DNA from: Craspedostauros australis
Taxonomy: Eukaryota; Bacillariophyta; Bacillariophyceae; Mastogloiales; Achnanthaceae
NCBI GenBank assembly: GCA_026770025.1
Contig: JAMXDE010000029.1
Span: 186,001 to 250,000, forward strand
DNA length: 64,000 bases
Direction of reading: 5' to 3'
In this document: positions 47,701-57,694 of the stretch, piece by piece
Numbering within the stretch: position 1 is the first letter of the stretch
How the letters are laid out: each line of letters begins with the position of its first letter
Program-made: the position numbers and the translations under genes
The notes under the pieces: model-generated
Seen by the model: the letters and a program-made list of their open reading frames with translations, nothing else
What the model was told of the DNA's origin: nothing
Databases searched by the model: none

Positions 47701-47919
47701 TGGTGGCTGGTTGGTATCAACACGCAATGCAGCAGAAGCTGATGCAGAAGTGGGATGCTGAGCCGCCAGAACCAACGGGATCACCTCAGCAAACGCGATG
47801 GAGGCGACGGACGAGCCAAGATCGGGTGCCTGTTCTGGCAATGTTGCTGAATCTGCCCCCACCTCTGACACGGACAACGAAACCACGAAGTCGGATGCTT
47901 CACCGTCCGTGCTTGCCAT
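44791..47919 (-). CDS. two-module AAA ATPase with a degenerate first module
   Basis: The 1042-residue protein has a weakly conserved N-terminal region (1-350), a first AAA-like module (about 365-610) and a full second module (about 690-960). Module 2 has GPPGTGKT (about 727), Walker B VIFIDEFQALF (about 806), the sensor-1 region VVLAATNTPW, the Arg-finger region FLRAGRFDR and FSGADLAALCRAAA. Module 1 reads SPQRAFGKT at Walker A (first Gly gone) and VILDHIDALL at Walker B (His for catalytic Glu), so it should not hydrolyse ATP. A Gln tract (about 1000-1015) precedes the final helix. Layout suggests the CDC48/PEX1/SPATA5 group; PEX1 or an AFG2-type ribosome factor are the main options and I cannot choose. 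Another open frame around 47920-48062 might add N-terminal sequence. Confidence 0.8.
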   Translation of the reverse strand: MASTDGEASDFVVSLSVSEVGADSATLPEQAPDLGSSVASIAFAEVIPLVLAAQHPTSASASAALRVDTNQPPPSLVAPIIKSTLQQWTLQSTIQHTRDVLNDDGPAPDAIDVPDSQMLPQIGIIWSAEEDAQGLPEPKTPAPTATHARGYLCIKRPKQGSTESTPRQVTMHRTCNDGRTSTSTAPLIFLPPTDPTQLQDVPCVIRLHALRSPNTTCARIVGSTLLRVLPACIASFDAQYDALPPWFVAQQYQQQLLDGTGATRLPSQLRQQVLCNHNEDTVRGLAMRMALQLQRDVIIGTTADALTNRSLQRHRNHGIRAGLRRLAAVKEGGADHNSSNGTAHPVPPSFLAPNAESKSQQLRWEPSLLVHSPQRAFGKTLLVQTLALERLHCGRIHLIAVPALLAKYSVQADAALESLLHSIVISAAAAKQRICVILDHIDALLPPHMSGARGHGDAANPVLNGVANYLQTLTRSIQERNEFTFPTRNKLYNPDARHGVTFKVNMCLVAIVTCPDDGWRKLNSNATSQTTSKATMASSIFDAFLCGRFRVQDLSNATRARALTRALTQRGLSVDPKDVARLAASASWMKGGDFSRIATRLHHVTSSFIDKVPISLLQDVVNSARNKSIRSLKIDFEARPDILPAASPSSSSAAAVPPSSTRNRNSDADADTDGYENASTDHHLFATVGGNQEAKRALSDALALSRTAKLLLRRFRMAAPTGIMLYGPPGTGKTLLAKAVARMLKSNAPHKLRSDDSAAADHDGASLLGGAFISLKSSDIVQAEIGTSEKLVRSAFEVARKNSPSVIFIDEFQALFTERNAGGSSKLASVLLQCMDDIQKWRSIDDMAKRGDMDGADAVAAGGQGYRDGTGTDPNDVDQFSSRIVVLAATNTPWMVDGAFLRAGRFDRVVHVGLPSEDERVSILRVHISRMKIEVVGDYGSCLNHFCSTLAKWTEGFSGADLAALCRAAAVRCVLSASSHDGQQSHSISQQQQQQRQQQQQQQQWDDRSNRVSLHHFEDVMNDGMKASSSPSLVQRLRDWSP

Positions 47920-48287
47920 GATGCGTCATTGCTCGCAATGGGCTTGGAAGGGATGGTGACAGAAACTGTGCCATGTGTGGTACGTGCGAGAAGGTGGGTG
48001 AGGCGATGCGTGGCATGATGCCATTGTTCGCGCAGGAGCGTGAGGACGATCTTGTTCTCCATTTTTGGCGGGTTGTGATTTAGTCGAAGCGGTCATGTTC
48101 GCGCCAACACAAGAGAAGAAGCGTTGAGAACGTGATGACGCCCGTCCTTCGTCCGATTGCGCTGTTGGAAAGGGTTCGTTGCGTGGGATGAGATGTGCGG
48201 ATCATTGTGACCCAAAACAGACACAACTCAACACACCACATCAAACCAAAGTCGCACACAACCTCTTCCTCTTCCTGTCCCTTCATC

Positions 48288-48327
<40 letters not shown>

Positions 48328-48411
48328 CAGGAGGCGCCATAGCTCATACTTGTTGAGAACGACACAAGCACTCGCATCGCTACGACCGTCACCACACACA
48401 TCACCACCAGA
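47920..48411. other. bidirectional promoter region with (AG)n tract
   Basis: These 492 bp lie between the divergent AAA and 840-residue orphan genes and should drive both. The right part is A/C-rich and carries the AG microsatellite. Confidence 0.5.
48291..48325. repeat. (AG)17 microsatellite
   Basis: About 17 perfect AG units stand 87 bp before the next start codon, probably within the promoter or 5' UTR. Confidence 0.95.
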
Positions 48412-50934
48412 ATGAGCACCAACGGCAACGGCCCAAGCAATGCCAATGGCGATGGCAACGTGCTGCCGCCGACTTCGCGAGGCATGGCTGTGGACGTCGC
48501 GGAATGGTACATCTCCCACCTGGATCCCTACAAGCCAAACTCGGAGAACGTGCGCATGCATCTCAGGGAACCGGTGCTCGCTCTCACAATCCAGGTGCTG
48601 CTCGCGGAGGAGGCCATTCGTCTGCATGCGGAGGCACCCAGCGGTCCAGTCCCAAAAGCGGTCCCAAAAGCAGCACCAAAAGCAACAGCGAAAGCAGCAC
48701 CAAAAGCAGCACCAAAAGCAACAGCGAAAGCAACAGCGAAAGCAGCACCAAAAGCGAAAGCAACAGCGAAGGCAACAGCGAAAGAAAAAGTAACCAAAAC
48801 AAACACAGGGAAGAGCCAGTGGAGGGAATACCTGCAGTCATCCGACGATCCGCAGGCGGACAACGCCACCAAAGAACGCAATGAGCGCAATGCCAGCCTC
48901 TACCAGAGCCTCACGCGACGCACGAAGACTCGGATGGAGGCCATGCTGGCAGGCTGCATGCTGGCGATGACCGGGTCAGACAATCTCGCGAACGAGCAGG
49001 AGGACGCGTTGCTCAGTTCCAGATCCATCCTGCAGCAGCAGCACCATCATCATCATGAGCACGTCCTGTGGAGGTCGGAGCAGAATCCGCAGAACAACCA
49101 GGTGACGGTCAAGGATGGCCTTGCGGGATTTGGAGCCTCAAAGGACCCATCGTCGACGCGATCGGAACTGCCACCACCAAAGTCGCCCACCGTGCCATCC
49201 GTCAGATCTGTTCGCATGCCGGGCTCATCCCTGGTGCGCCAGATGGCGTCGCCCGCACCGCGTCGCCTCTGCCCGCAAATATCGGAGGCCCAGCTCGTCA
49301 CCAGGCTCGAACTATACATTCGGACCCTCATCCGCGTGCGTGCGCTCAAGGAGGATTGCGTCATCGCCATGGAGCAGCCAAAGACCATCAAGGCGCGTGC
49401 CAAGTGCCTCGTGCAGGCATTCATCAACACCGCCGCGTGCGTCAGATCCATGACCCCGTGCCTGGTGCGCCTCCTCGAGTGCATGACGAAGGAAGTGCTG
49501 GCGGTCGACACCTTGTCCAAGGAAGGCGAGAAGGTCATCCGCCGCATCGCCAGCGACTACGAGCACACCACGTCCTTCGCGTCGCTCGCCTTCCTCTCCA
49601 CGCCCCAGGCTGCCGCCGACACGCGTCTGACGCCATTGATCGTGGAGTACCTCAAATACCTGCAATCGAATTGGGATGAGGTCGTCCGCTCCTGCGAACT
49701 CGAGCGCATGCTGTCGTTGGCGGTCGACCCGGAAATTAGAAGGTTCTTCAAAACGGTGGAGTTCAGATCCATCGGCCACCTCCTCGAGGTCTGCCAGATC
49801 TACAAGCTCAAGCTGCAAAGCGTCGAGCTGCCACCCAACGTATCCATCGCCTCCGTCGTCGGCGCCAACACGCCGTTCCAACTACGATCGGCACGCACCA
49901 GCAGTTCCAACCCGTCACCGGTGCAGAATTCCGCGGCCTTGAAGCAGGCGCTCAAAGACCTGCAGCGCGAAGTCATCACCATCAACGGTCATGTCCTGCC
50001 ACCGGTCGCAAGCCGCAAGGAGCTCATCCACCTCCTCACCCAGACGCTCAACTCCAGGACCCTCGTCTCGGAATACCCCAAGCACAGGCAACGGCGCGGG
50101 CATGGCCGTGGGCGCAACAAGCGCTCCGGCGCAAAGACCAACAAGAGTTCGCGAAAGCCAAGCAGCTCCAACGAGAGTGAGGGGAATGAGACGGCATCTA
50201 CCAAATCGGGACAGGAGCAAGGTGCTGCTGCTACGACACCCTCGGATGCCTCCTCCATTCCCATTCCTGCCGCGACAACATCCACAGACGACAGCGATAT
50301 TCTGTCGTCGGACATTGGGGAATCGTCCGGTGCCGACATATCTGGAACGTACGACACTGACTCGAGCTCCGCCGCACCCAACAGCCGAAGGTCCGTTGCC
50401 AGGAACAAAAGGAATAGTCAGAAACCTCCCAAAAGAAGGAGCTTCCACCTCTCCACGGTGGACCTCCTTACGCGCCGATTGCTCATCGCCGCCAGCCGAA
50501 CTGGAACCGGCGGCGATGCCTTCTTTGTCGTGCGCGATCTTTTCGGTGGGGAGGATGTCGAGGTCGTCTCATCGCAGCGCATGTCGACCCTGCCAGCTTC
50601 GCAGCACATGGTGCGGCCGGGCACTATGGATATCCTCGTTCGGTTGGCCGACATCACCATCAAGTGCCATGCCAGCTTCGATGTCTACCCCAAACCGATG
50701 ATGGGAGAATGCGAGCCGCTGATCCAGTTCCACACGACCACGACCGAGACCATCAGCCTGCAGGAATTGCGATCCACCGATGGTATCGCCAACGGCCAGC
50801 CCGCAATGCAAGTCAATGGCAGCCTTCCGGGCACTGTCGTTCAGGAACGCATCACGCCGAAGACAGGGTGGAGAACCATCTCCATCCGACCGGCGCTCTA
50901 CGAGAAGGTCGAGGTTTGGAACACGCCAAGTTAA
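48412..50934 (+). CDS. orphan 840-residue protein with a KA/PKA-rich linker
   Basis: The intact frame starts at an ATG directly after an A/C-rich leader. Residues 14-75 form a small ordered region (AVDVAEWYISHLDPYKP). Residues 82-128 are a tandem Lys/Ala/Pro/Thr linker of the KAAPKATAKA type, like histone H1 tails. A His run (His5) is near 206. Residues about 285-470 are a conserved-looking helical block (RLELYIRTLIRVRALKEDC, VIRRIASDYEHTTSFASLAF). A basic patch (HRQRRGHGRGRNKR) and a Ser/Thr/Glu-rich stretch precede a beta-rich C-terminal domain from about 680 (AFFVVRDLFGGEDVEVVSSQ). I recognise none of these as a named family. The basic linker suggests nucleic-acid or membrane contact. It is divergent from the AAA gene; a shared function is only a possibility. 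Confidence 0.75.
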   Translation: MSTNGNGPSNANGDGNVLPPTSRGMAVDVAEWYISHLDPYKPNSENVRMHLREPVLALTIQVLLAEEAIRLHAEAPSGPVPKAVPKAAPKATAKAAPKAAPKATAKATAKAAPKAKATAKATAKEKVTKTNTGKSQWREYLQSSDDPQADNATKERNERNASLYQSLTRRTKTRMEAMLAGCMLAMTGSDNLANEQEDALLSSRSILQQQHHHHHEHVLWRSEQNPQNNQVTVKDGLAGFGASKDPSSTRSELPPPKSPTVPSVRSVRMPGSSLVRQMASPAPRRLCPQISEAQLVTRLELYIRTLIRVRALKEDCVIAMEQPKTIKARAKCLVQAFINTAACVRSMTPCLVRLLECMTKEVLAVDTLSKEGEKVIRRIASDYEHTTSFASLAFLSTPQAAADTRLTPLIVEYLKYLQSNWDEVVRSCELERMLSLAVDPEIRRFFKTVEFRSIGHLLEVCQIYKLKLQSVELPPNVSIASVVGANTPFQLRSARTSSSNPSPVQNSAALKQALKDLQREVITINGHVLPPVASRKELIHLLTQTLNSRTLVSEYPKHRQRRGHGRGRNKRSGAKTNKSSRKPSSSNESEGNETASTKSGQEQGAAATTPSDASSIPIPAATTSTDDSDILSSDIGESSGADISGTYDTDSSSAAPNSRRSVARNKRNSQKPPKRRSFHLSTVDLLTRRLLIAASRTGTGGDAFFVVRDLFGGEDVEVVSSQRMSTLPASQHMVRPGTMDILVRLADITIKCHASFDVYPKPMMGECEPLIQFHTTTTETISLQELRSTDGIANGQPAMQVNGSLPGTVVQERITPKTGWRTISIRPALYEKVEVWNTPS

Positions 50935-51539
50935 AATGAAGTACATTTAGACTCTGTAAAAGCGCAATACATCATTGCCCCTCTTGCATGCTTGTCTAGG
51001 ATGAGTCTCTCCATTGTTGCAATCAATGGCGTGGTGGAGCCATGGGGGTCTCATTCATGTGCTGTCTGTCTGACACAAGAGTTATTTCTCGATGATCTTC
51101 AAACAGACACGCAAACACTCCAGGACAACAAACACTATTTTCGGACAGTTGACTGTCCGAAACGGATGTATTGCAGGCGAAGAATGAGACGATTATTAAT
51201 CGGTTTGCATGTCTACTGCGAAGATAGAGCCAACTCGTTTGATTCTGCGCCCAGAATACAACGAGAACCGCGTGCACACAAACGAAGGAACGAAAACGAA
51301 CGCTAACGCAACAACCACAACCAACAACGCAAACATACTCAGACTGAAGAATTCAATTGAAGAGCAGAGGCACACAATTTGCATCGCAAAGAAAGGAGAG
51401 AGAGACTCGGTTTCGCCACAGGAACGATCGCCCTCACACACAGATACCATACAATAAGCGATTGATCACGCAATACACACCACACCCACACATACGAATA
51501 GTACACACACTGAACGATCAGCAAACACAAGTCAGCACC
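50935..51539. other. intergenic region upstream of DRE2
   Basis: No gene. The last 250 bp are A/C-rich with many ACAC steps, the leader pattern seen before other + strand genes here. Confidence 0.5.
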
Positions 51540-52334
51540 ATGTCATCAACAACCACGTCTCTTCGTTTGATTCTGGGCAATGCTGCCCCGCCCGCTGCTC
51601 CAGCGGGAGAGATGAAGACGGTGACGGCCACCACCGCCGAAGAGGTTGCAAGCAGCCGGTCCAACATGGGCGTGGCCTCGCTCGATGAGCTGGAGATTAC
51701 TGTGGCATCGTCCGATATCGGCGCGTCCGGCCTCTACGGTCCCATGGAACTGGCCAGCTGGTCCTCGTTGTTGAAACCGACCAGCACCGTTTCCATTCGA
51801 ATCGTCGGCGACGCTGCCGAATCTGCGCTGAAGACCGTGCACACGTCCTTCCTCCTTGCTGGTTTGGCATCCAAGTCGGAGAGGCGGGAGCAGGACTCGG
51901 TGCGCGTGCTGAAGGCGGCGAAGAAGAGCATCTCGAACGCTTCGGCCGCACCCCTCCAGACGAAGAAGCCGAGAGGACCCGCGGTGACAATCAGCCTCGA
52001 TGATGCCTTGGGCGATGACGACGGATTGATCGATGAGGACGGCCTCCTGACGGATGAGAACAACCTCCTGGCCCCGCCGCCCGCCATGAGCGCCAGCAGC
52101 AAGGCCGATGATTGTGCCGGACGCAAGCCGTGCGATGACTGCACGTGTGGCAGAGCGGAGCGCGAGGGTACGTCGACTGCCAAGGACAAGGCACCGAAGC
52201 AGGCACCGTCCAGCTCGTGCGGCAAGTGCGGTATGGGGGACGCCTTCCGATGTGCATCGTGCCCGTACTTGGGCAAGCCGGCGTTCAAGGCAGGCGAGGA
52301 GCATCTTGTGCTGAACTTGGACGACGATTTGTAG
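51540..52334 (+). CDS. DRE2: anamorsin/DRE2 (CIAPIN1), cytosolic Fe-S assembly protein
   Basis: The 264-residue product carries the two CIAPIN1 cysteine motifs at its C terminus: [13 protein letters not shown] (about 192-204) and [19 protein letters not shown] (about 227-245). The second is the invariant CX2CX7CX2C set. With the diflavin reductase TAH18, DRE2 passes electrons to the CIA scaffold and to ribonucleotide reductase. The N-terminal methyltransferase-like domain is present but divergent ([19 protein letters not shown]). The first motif has only five residues between Cys 1 and 2, fewer than in yeast or human. The start has a CACCATG context; an in-frame ATG farther upstream reads through leader sequence and is unlikely. 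Its partner pathway gene MMS19 lies about 7 kb to the left. Confidence 0.92.
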   Translation: MSSTTTSLRLILGNAAPPAAPAGEMKTVTATTAEEVASSRSNMGVASLDELEITVASSDIGASGLYGPMELASWSSLLKPTSTVSIRIVGDAAESALKTVHTSFLLAGLASKSERREQDSVRVLKAAKKSISNASAAPLQTKKPRGPAVTISLDDALGDDDGLIDEDGLLTDENNLLAPPPAMSASSKADDCAGRKPCDDCTCGRAEREGTSTAKDKAPKQAPSSSCGKCGMGDAFRCASCPYLGKPAFKAGEEHLVLNLDDDL

Positions 52335-53201
52335 AGCACGGTAGTATGGATCTCTCCAGAGATGTCGACGTATCACTTGGCAGCTTCACTTTCATTTGAG
52401 GTTGGCTTGATGACACAGAATGTGCAGGACCGTGCAATAAGCACAAAAAGAGGGAGAGAGAGAGAAGGAAGGATACGAGAAGAAAGGCAAGGCAAGGGTG
52501 CCACCAAGAATGCCACTCGCAGGCGACAGAGACTGGAGAGAATACCTTAGACTACCGTTTTATTTCTAGTGGACATCCGTTCCCTGCCATGCGATGCCAT
52601 TCCATGCACTGTGTCGTCTGTTTGCGGGGAGTGTTGCACTTGAAACAGAAGATGAAACGGCAAAGAAGATACTCTCTAGATTAATTTGAAGGCTATGCTC
52701 CAACAAGCGCTTCGTGGGATTCAAGTAGCAAAGTCTTGTCACGATTGGCAGGGAATGACCATGGCGTTTGGCCGAAAACAAGACACGCTCTGCGGCAGTG
52801 TGTCGCGGCGATCATTGCTGATGGGCGGGATCAAGGCCATGTCGATCTCCGCTCCATTCTCGTCTGCCACAACTGCTCGTGCTCTCCCCGTTTTCCATCG
52901 TGCTCTCCAATTGCCGTGGGCTTTCATTTCGATACTCATCGAGCGCGTTCCTTCTGTTGCTGTGTGAAGATCACATCACGATTCCAGCACAATACATAAT
53001 TGGCCGAGTCCAATCAAGCAAGCCGCCAAGCGTCTCCCCGCAACCAAGAACAGAGATCCGAGAAGACCACGTCCGCTGCAGATTCGCCCAAGCCCACGAT
53101 CTTCTGTTGAAAGAATACGAGTACCACGCCTCAGTGCTCGATCACAGCGATCAACCGCAAGAACCGAAAGAGAGAAGCAGCATTCAAGGATCAGATCAGC
53201 G
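52335..53201. other. intergenic region
   Basis: No gene is supported. The start is 3' UTR-like; the last 200 bp are A/C-rich leader of the next gene. Confidence 0.45.
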
Positions 53202-53853
53202 ATGATGGATACCTTCGCGACCGACCGCAAATGGGTCGGCCAGATACTGCGCGAGATGCAGAGAAGCAGCCGCCATCTGCAAGATGCGGGCGCCAATGAA
53301 AACTTGCAGGATATCGAAACGAAAGCACCCACGGACGCGCCGACGATGGCGCCGACGGTGGAAGGCGGCGACGACGATGGAAGCTCCTTCAAGTCCTTCT
53401 TCTTCTTCGTTCTCCTTGTCGGCGTCGGGGCGTTGGCGTGGTGGGGATACTCGGTCTGGAAGCAACGAAGGGAACGGTATATGATGCAATTAACGAATGC
53501 GAGGGCGGACACGGTTCTGGGTGATATGCAGGTATGTGTCAGTGATGCATCCACACTGTGTTGTATCTCATGCAAGACATTGAGTTCTGTGCTGATTGCG
53601 ACGCGCGTTGCTGTGCGATAGATCAACAACCTTGAATCATTCCACTCTGACCACCCTCTGTCTTCTTGTCTCCACGAACAACACGAACACATTATTCTCC
53701 TCTGTTACATAATACTTGTTGTACTTGGATTATGCTTATGTATGGTACAAATTGCAACGATGACGACGACAACATGAACATTTTGAATGCGAAATGGTAC
53801 GCCAGATGGTCCCAAATGATGAATACGAAGATGATGATCCAGAGCTGCTGTGA
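53202..53853 (+). CDS. small single-pass membrane protein with acidic di-leucine tail, two exons
   Basis: Exon 1 is 53202-53531, exon 2 is 53806-53853; the intron (274 nt, GTATGT to CGCCAG) is phase 0. The product is 125 residues: an amphipathic start, a linker KAPTDAPTMAPTVEGGDDDG, one membrane helix (about 66-85, FFFFVLLVGVGALAWWGYSV), a basic stop WKQRRERY and a short tail. Basic residues after the helix put the C terminus in the cytosol. Exon 2 adds only MVPNDEYEDDDPELL, which contains a [DE]xxxL[LI] sorting motif at the very end. If unspliced, a cysteine-rich tail would replace it. The splice choice rests on clean sites and the sensible acidic end. It looks like a cargo or receptor of the endomembrane system; function unknown. 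Confidence 0.7.
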
Positions 53854-54251
53854 TAGCGTCAGCTACGAGATTGCGTCGGGTGCGAGAGGTCACAGCAACG
53901 GTCAGCGCAGAGCGGTCAGCGTGCGGGCATTCATGATGGTACTACTCTCTCCATTTGCGGCAGAGAGCCAACGCAATGAGTGTTCCTGCATGTTTGCGCA
54001 GAGTGCGGGTTAACAAAAACAACTCGACCTTCGGCAAACCCTCAAATTCACCCACAGTGCATGGTGCACGTCGAAGTGCAATTGCAACTATGGCACTGGT
54101 ACCGTTTCACTCAGTATGAGCAATACAATACTCAATGGACGTACGCGTAAGGTGCTCTCCAAACAAGCGCAATGTTTCGGAAAGCCAACATAATGTTCCT
54201 AACGTTACATGACATGCGCATAACATGGTCGTAGCTGTACATCGAATCGCA
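53854..54251. other. convergent intergenic spacer
   Basis: The 3' ends of the membrane-protein gene (+) and EXO84 (-) meet here. No further gene is seen. Confidence 0.5.
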
Positions 54252-57200
54252 TTAGAGCATGGGAATTGATCCCCTTTCGTCAATCGGGATGTCGTCATCT
54301 GTGGGAGGATGCTCCCAATCGACTGTGATGTAGTGCCATTGCTCATCCAACATTGCGGCAACTTCCTTCTCGCAACCCTTCAGTCGTGCTCGGATGCATT
54401 CGGCAAGGCGTGGAGTCAGTGGCAGACCCACTGTATCCAGATTCTCCGATGCGTACTGGAATGCCTGTCCGACACACTGTGCCGCAACTTCGATGGCCGC
54501 CTGTAATCAATCAGTCAATCATGCATTCATTGCGTATTTTCCCAATAAATGCACACAGCGTCGTCGCATGAGTTGCCGCGATAAGGGAACAGTACAGTGA
54601 GTTCAATAGTTCAATGGAAGGTACTTGCAAAGGTCACTCGTTCAGAATAGCACAGAGTAGTGCTTTCCCATAGCTCCAGATCATGGCTTGTGTTCCAACG
54701 CTGCACTCTGTTCAAAGTGCACCATGAAAATACAGACACACAAACAGGCAAGCGCACAGGCAAGCGCACATATCGTTGCTCACCGTTCGATCTCTGTTGA
54801 TGTCCACTTCGTCGTTGCCTTGGCCCAATACGCGTGGCCCCCTGCGTGCCTCTGCATCTCTCGGTGGTGGCGAAAGCGCGAGATTTCCAAGGATCCTTGT
54901 CCCGCCAAAGGCAGCACCGAATTTGGCAAGCTCCGCGTCGCACCACAACACAACAGACGCCAACGCGCCAGGTGGCAGACTCCGAATGTTGATCAATGAC
55001 TGGATTGAGCTTTCATCTCCACTCTGCTCCTCCTTGCTGTTGTTCAGGGATGGGGCGATGAAGAGGTCCAAGAAACCTTCCACGGAACTCGCGAGACACG
55101 AGAAGAACGCCTGGCTGAGCTGCGCAGCATAGATAACCAAATCGACGCTGCCCGTGCCCGATATCGGTCGTTCGTGCAGACTATCAGCCATTTACCAATC
55201 GGTTTGCGTTGTTTTGTAGCAGATGATGCGAGATTTGACACGAAAAAGAAAGAAGGAGACAGCAAGGTTGAGGCAATCTGTATTTCCCTTCTAGTCGGAA
55301 CTGCATGGAGCAGACACGCACAAACGCACGCACGTACACATTCGCAAAGCATGGCTGCACACATGTACAACATATGTGTATTCTCGTAGATACATACCTT
55401 TCCAACAACAGCAGCGATCTCCTGGCCGAGTACGCCATGGCCGCCTCCTGTGTCTTGCCGAGCTTAACAAGGAGCTTGAGCGGGATGGTATCATCTCTGA
55501 GACTGCAGGGTGACACCGCCGGCGCCATCTGCGCCATGGGATCTGCGCGTTCGCGTTTGAATGCCTGTTTCAGCGCCTCATTCTTTCGCCTCAGCGCCTC
55601 GACCAATCGGTTGCTCGTCATTTCTGCCAGCTCCTCCAAGCTCTTCCGCAGCGCTTGCAGTTGCTGGTACTGCTTTCTCGTCAAGTGATTGTCCGTCGGT
55701 TGCTCGTGCTGCATTGAATGAAGAGAGTAGAAAACGAGCGGAATAGAGTAATGATGGCCGCGCGCATATTGCATTCGCATGTACGTATTTGCGTATGGTT
55801 GAGCGTGATTGTGTGATGAGTAAGCCTTGTTGTTCAATCATGGACCAATGAATTCAAGCGTAATACTGAGACAAATACACCGTCACTCGACTGCGTCGAG
55901 TTGTCGCCCAAAGATAATCCAATGCCAACATCCGTTATCACCGAACACAGTGCAAAGACACAAAACAGCAACTTACCAGCTGCATGATGTCGTTGACATC
56001 CCGCTTGACCTTCCCCCACAGGTCGGTTGCGTCCGTGTACCTGCACTCCTTGACGAAGGCGGTGATCTCTTCCGTGACATCGTCGAACCATGCAGGTATC
56101 TCGATGGCACCTTCAGTTTTGGATGGATCTCTGAACTGAAGTCGCACGTTGACGCGGTCCTTGCCGTTGCCAAAGTCATCGGAGGATGAAACGCTGCTGA
56201 CATCGGATTGATCGTCGCCGAAATCCGGCTTCCTTCGCCGGGCCTTCCTTATCTTTCCTGGTTCCAGAAGATCGTCGACGGCGCTGCCATCGTCGTCTAG
56301 GTTATCGTAGATGGAGCTTCCGAAGTCTATCTCCTTCATCTCCTTGATGGTCTCCAACTGCGTCTCCACGAGGTTCTTCAAGGCGATGACCTCCCGGCCC
56401 ATGGTCGTCATCTCCCCGGACGCCTCGACGAAGTACTCGTACTGCTCCAGCACGGCATTCTTCAATCCCTTCTTGATCGCGTCCTGCCACTGCTCCATGG
56501 TCCGGCATCTCGCCGGCGCATCGGCGTCCGCGTGCGTCTCGAAGTACTGGTCGATCCAAGCCTTCTCCGAGAAGTTGTTCTTTCCGAATTCGTGCAGGGC
56601 CTCCTGGATGATGCCTTCGTCGCCGTCGCCCATCTTGTCGTCCTTCTTGTTCGCCATGGATGACTTGCGACTGGATCTGGACTTTGACTTTCCCTTGCCG
56701 TTCTCTCCTGCCTTGGGCGTGGACGATGCCGCCGCCGGCATGCCGACGGACATGCCCACCGTCTCGCCGCCCGACTTTGGCGAAAGGATGGGGTTCGTGA
56801 CGAAGGTGTTGCCGGTGTAGGCCACGGCCCGCAGCACCGTGATGCTGTCAATGTCCGCCCGTGCCCGCAGCGCATGCGCCCACTTCTCCCTCTGACCCAG
56901 GCTCTCCGCCACCAGAAAGGCCGGTGGACGCGCCTCGCCGTCGTCGCCGGGTGTGTGCAGCACGACGAGCTCGTAGCCGGAGCGGGCATCCGTGTGCGCG
57001 TGCTCGCGAAAGACGCGGCGTCCACCCGGCGGGAACTCGATCTGTATCTTATCGAGCGGCACGACGCCGATGGGCGGGCCGTGGTAGGTGATGTAGTGCG
57101 ACTGTCCCGTTCCCGAGACCTCCGAGAGATCGAAGTAGAAGAGGAAGCCGCCTCTGAGGCAGAAATGGCGATTGGGAAACGTCATGTTGCCCTCGGCATC

Positions 57201-57443
57201 GATCTCGCAGTGCATCATGGGCCCATCGGGCGGCGCATCGGAGACCTGCTCGAAGTCCAGCACGCGCGCGATGTCATCGACCTCGAAGGCGCGGAAGGAC
57301 TTGTCCACCCGCGCTCGGCCCACGCGATCCACCGTCTTGGACACGGAGATGCGCGGCAGGTACTTGTTGGGCTGGCTAGCATCCAGCGTGTACGCCACCT
57401 TCTCCTCCACATACTCCTTGTCGCCGAATGCGTTGCCGTTCAT
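54252..57443 (-). CDS. EXO84: exocyst subunit EXO84, four exons
   Basis: Exons (5' to 3') are 57443-55977, 55708-55398, 55180-54784 and 54500-54252; introns of 268, 217 and 283 nt start GTAAGT, GTATGT and GTGAGC. All joins keep frame, giving 807 residues. EXO84 is part of the octameric exocyst that tethers secretory vesicles to the plasma membrane. The N-terminal half holds a PH-like fold (HFCLRGGFLFYFDLSEVSG to QREKWAHALRARA, about 95-200), then a coiled coil (VIALKNLVETQLETIKEMKE, about 360). The C-terminal half has WFDDVTEEITAFVKECRYTD, LKLLVKLGKTQEAAMAY, VDLVIYAAQLSQAFF and, in the last exon, FQYASENLDTVGLPLTPRL. The start is the first ATG; an upstream TTG extends the frame but is not a likely start. 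It is head to head with SHQ1. Confidence 0.88.
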
Positions 57444-57666
57444 CTTTCCTTTCCCTTCCTTTGCGTTATGTTGCTTCAACGCTATTGCGGGACGGCTGCG
57501 CTGTGGCTTGCCCTGATGTGACCAGCAATGACAGCAGTATTGCTAGGCGAAGAAGACTTTGGCTCCAACACGGTCCAATGCGATCCCCTTCACGAGACAA
57601 TCACGATCCACGGTCGATGCTCGCATGTATAGTCGTAGTCGAATGGACCAGACCAGATTGGAGCTG

Positions 57667-57694
57667 AGTGTGGTTGTGTGTGGTTGTGTGTGGT
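57667..57694. repeat. 10-bp GT-rich tandem repeat
   Basis: About two and a half copies of TGGTTGTGTG. Confidence 0.85.
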
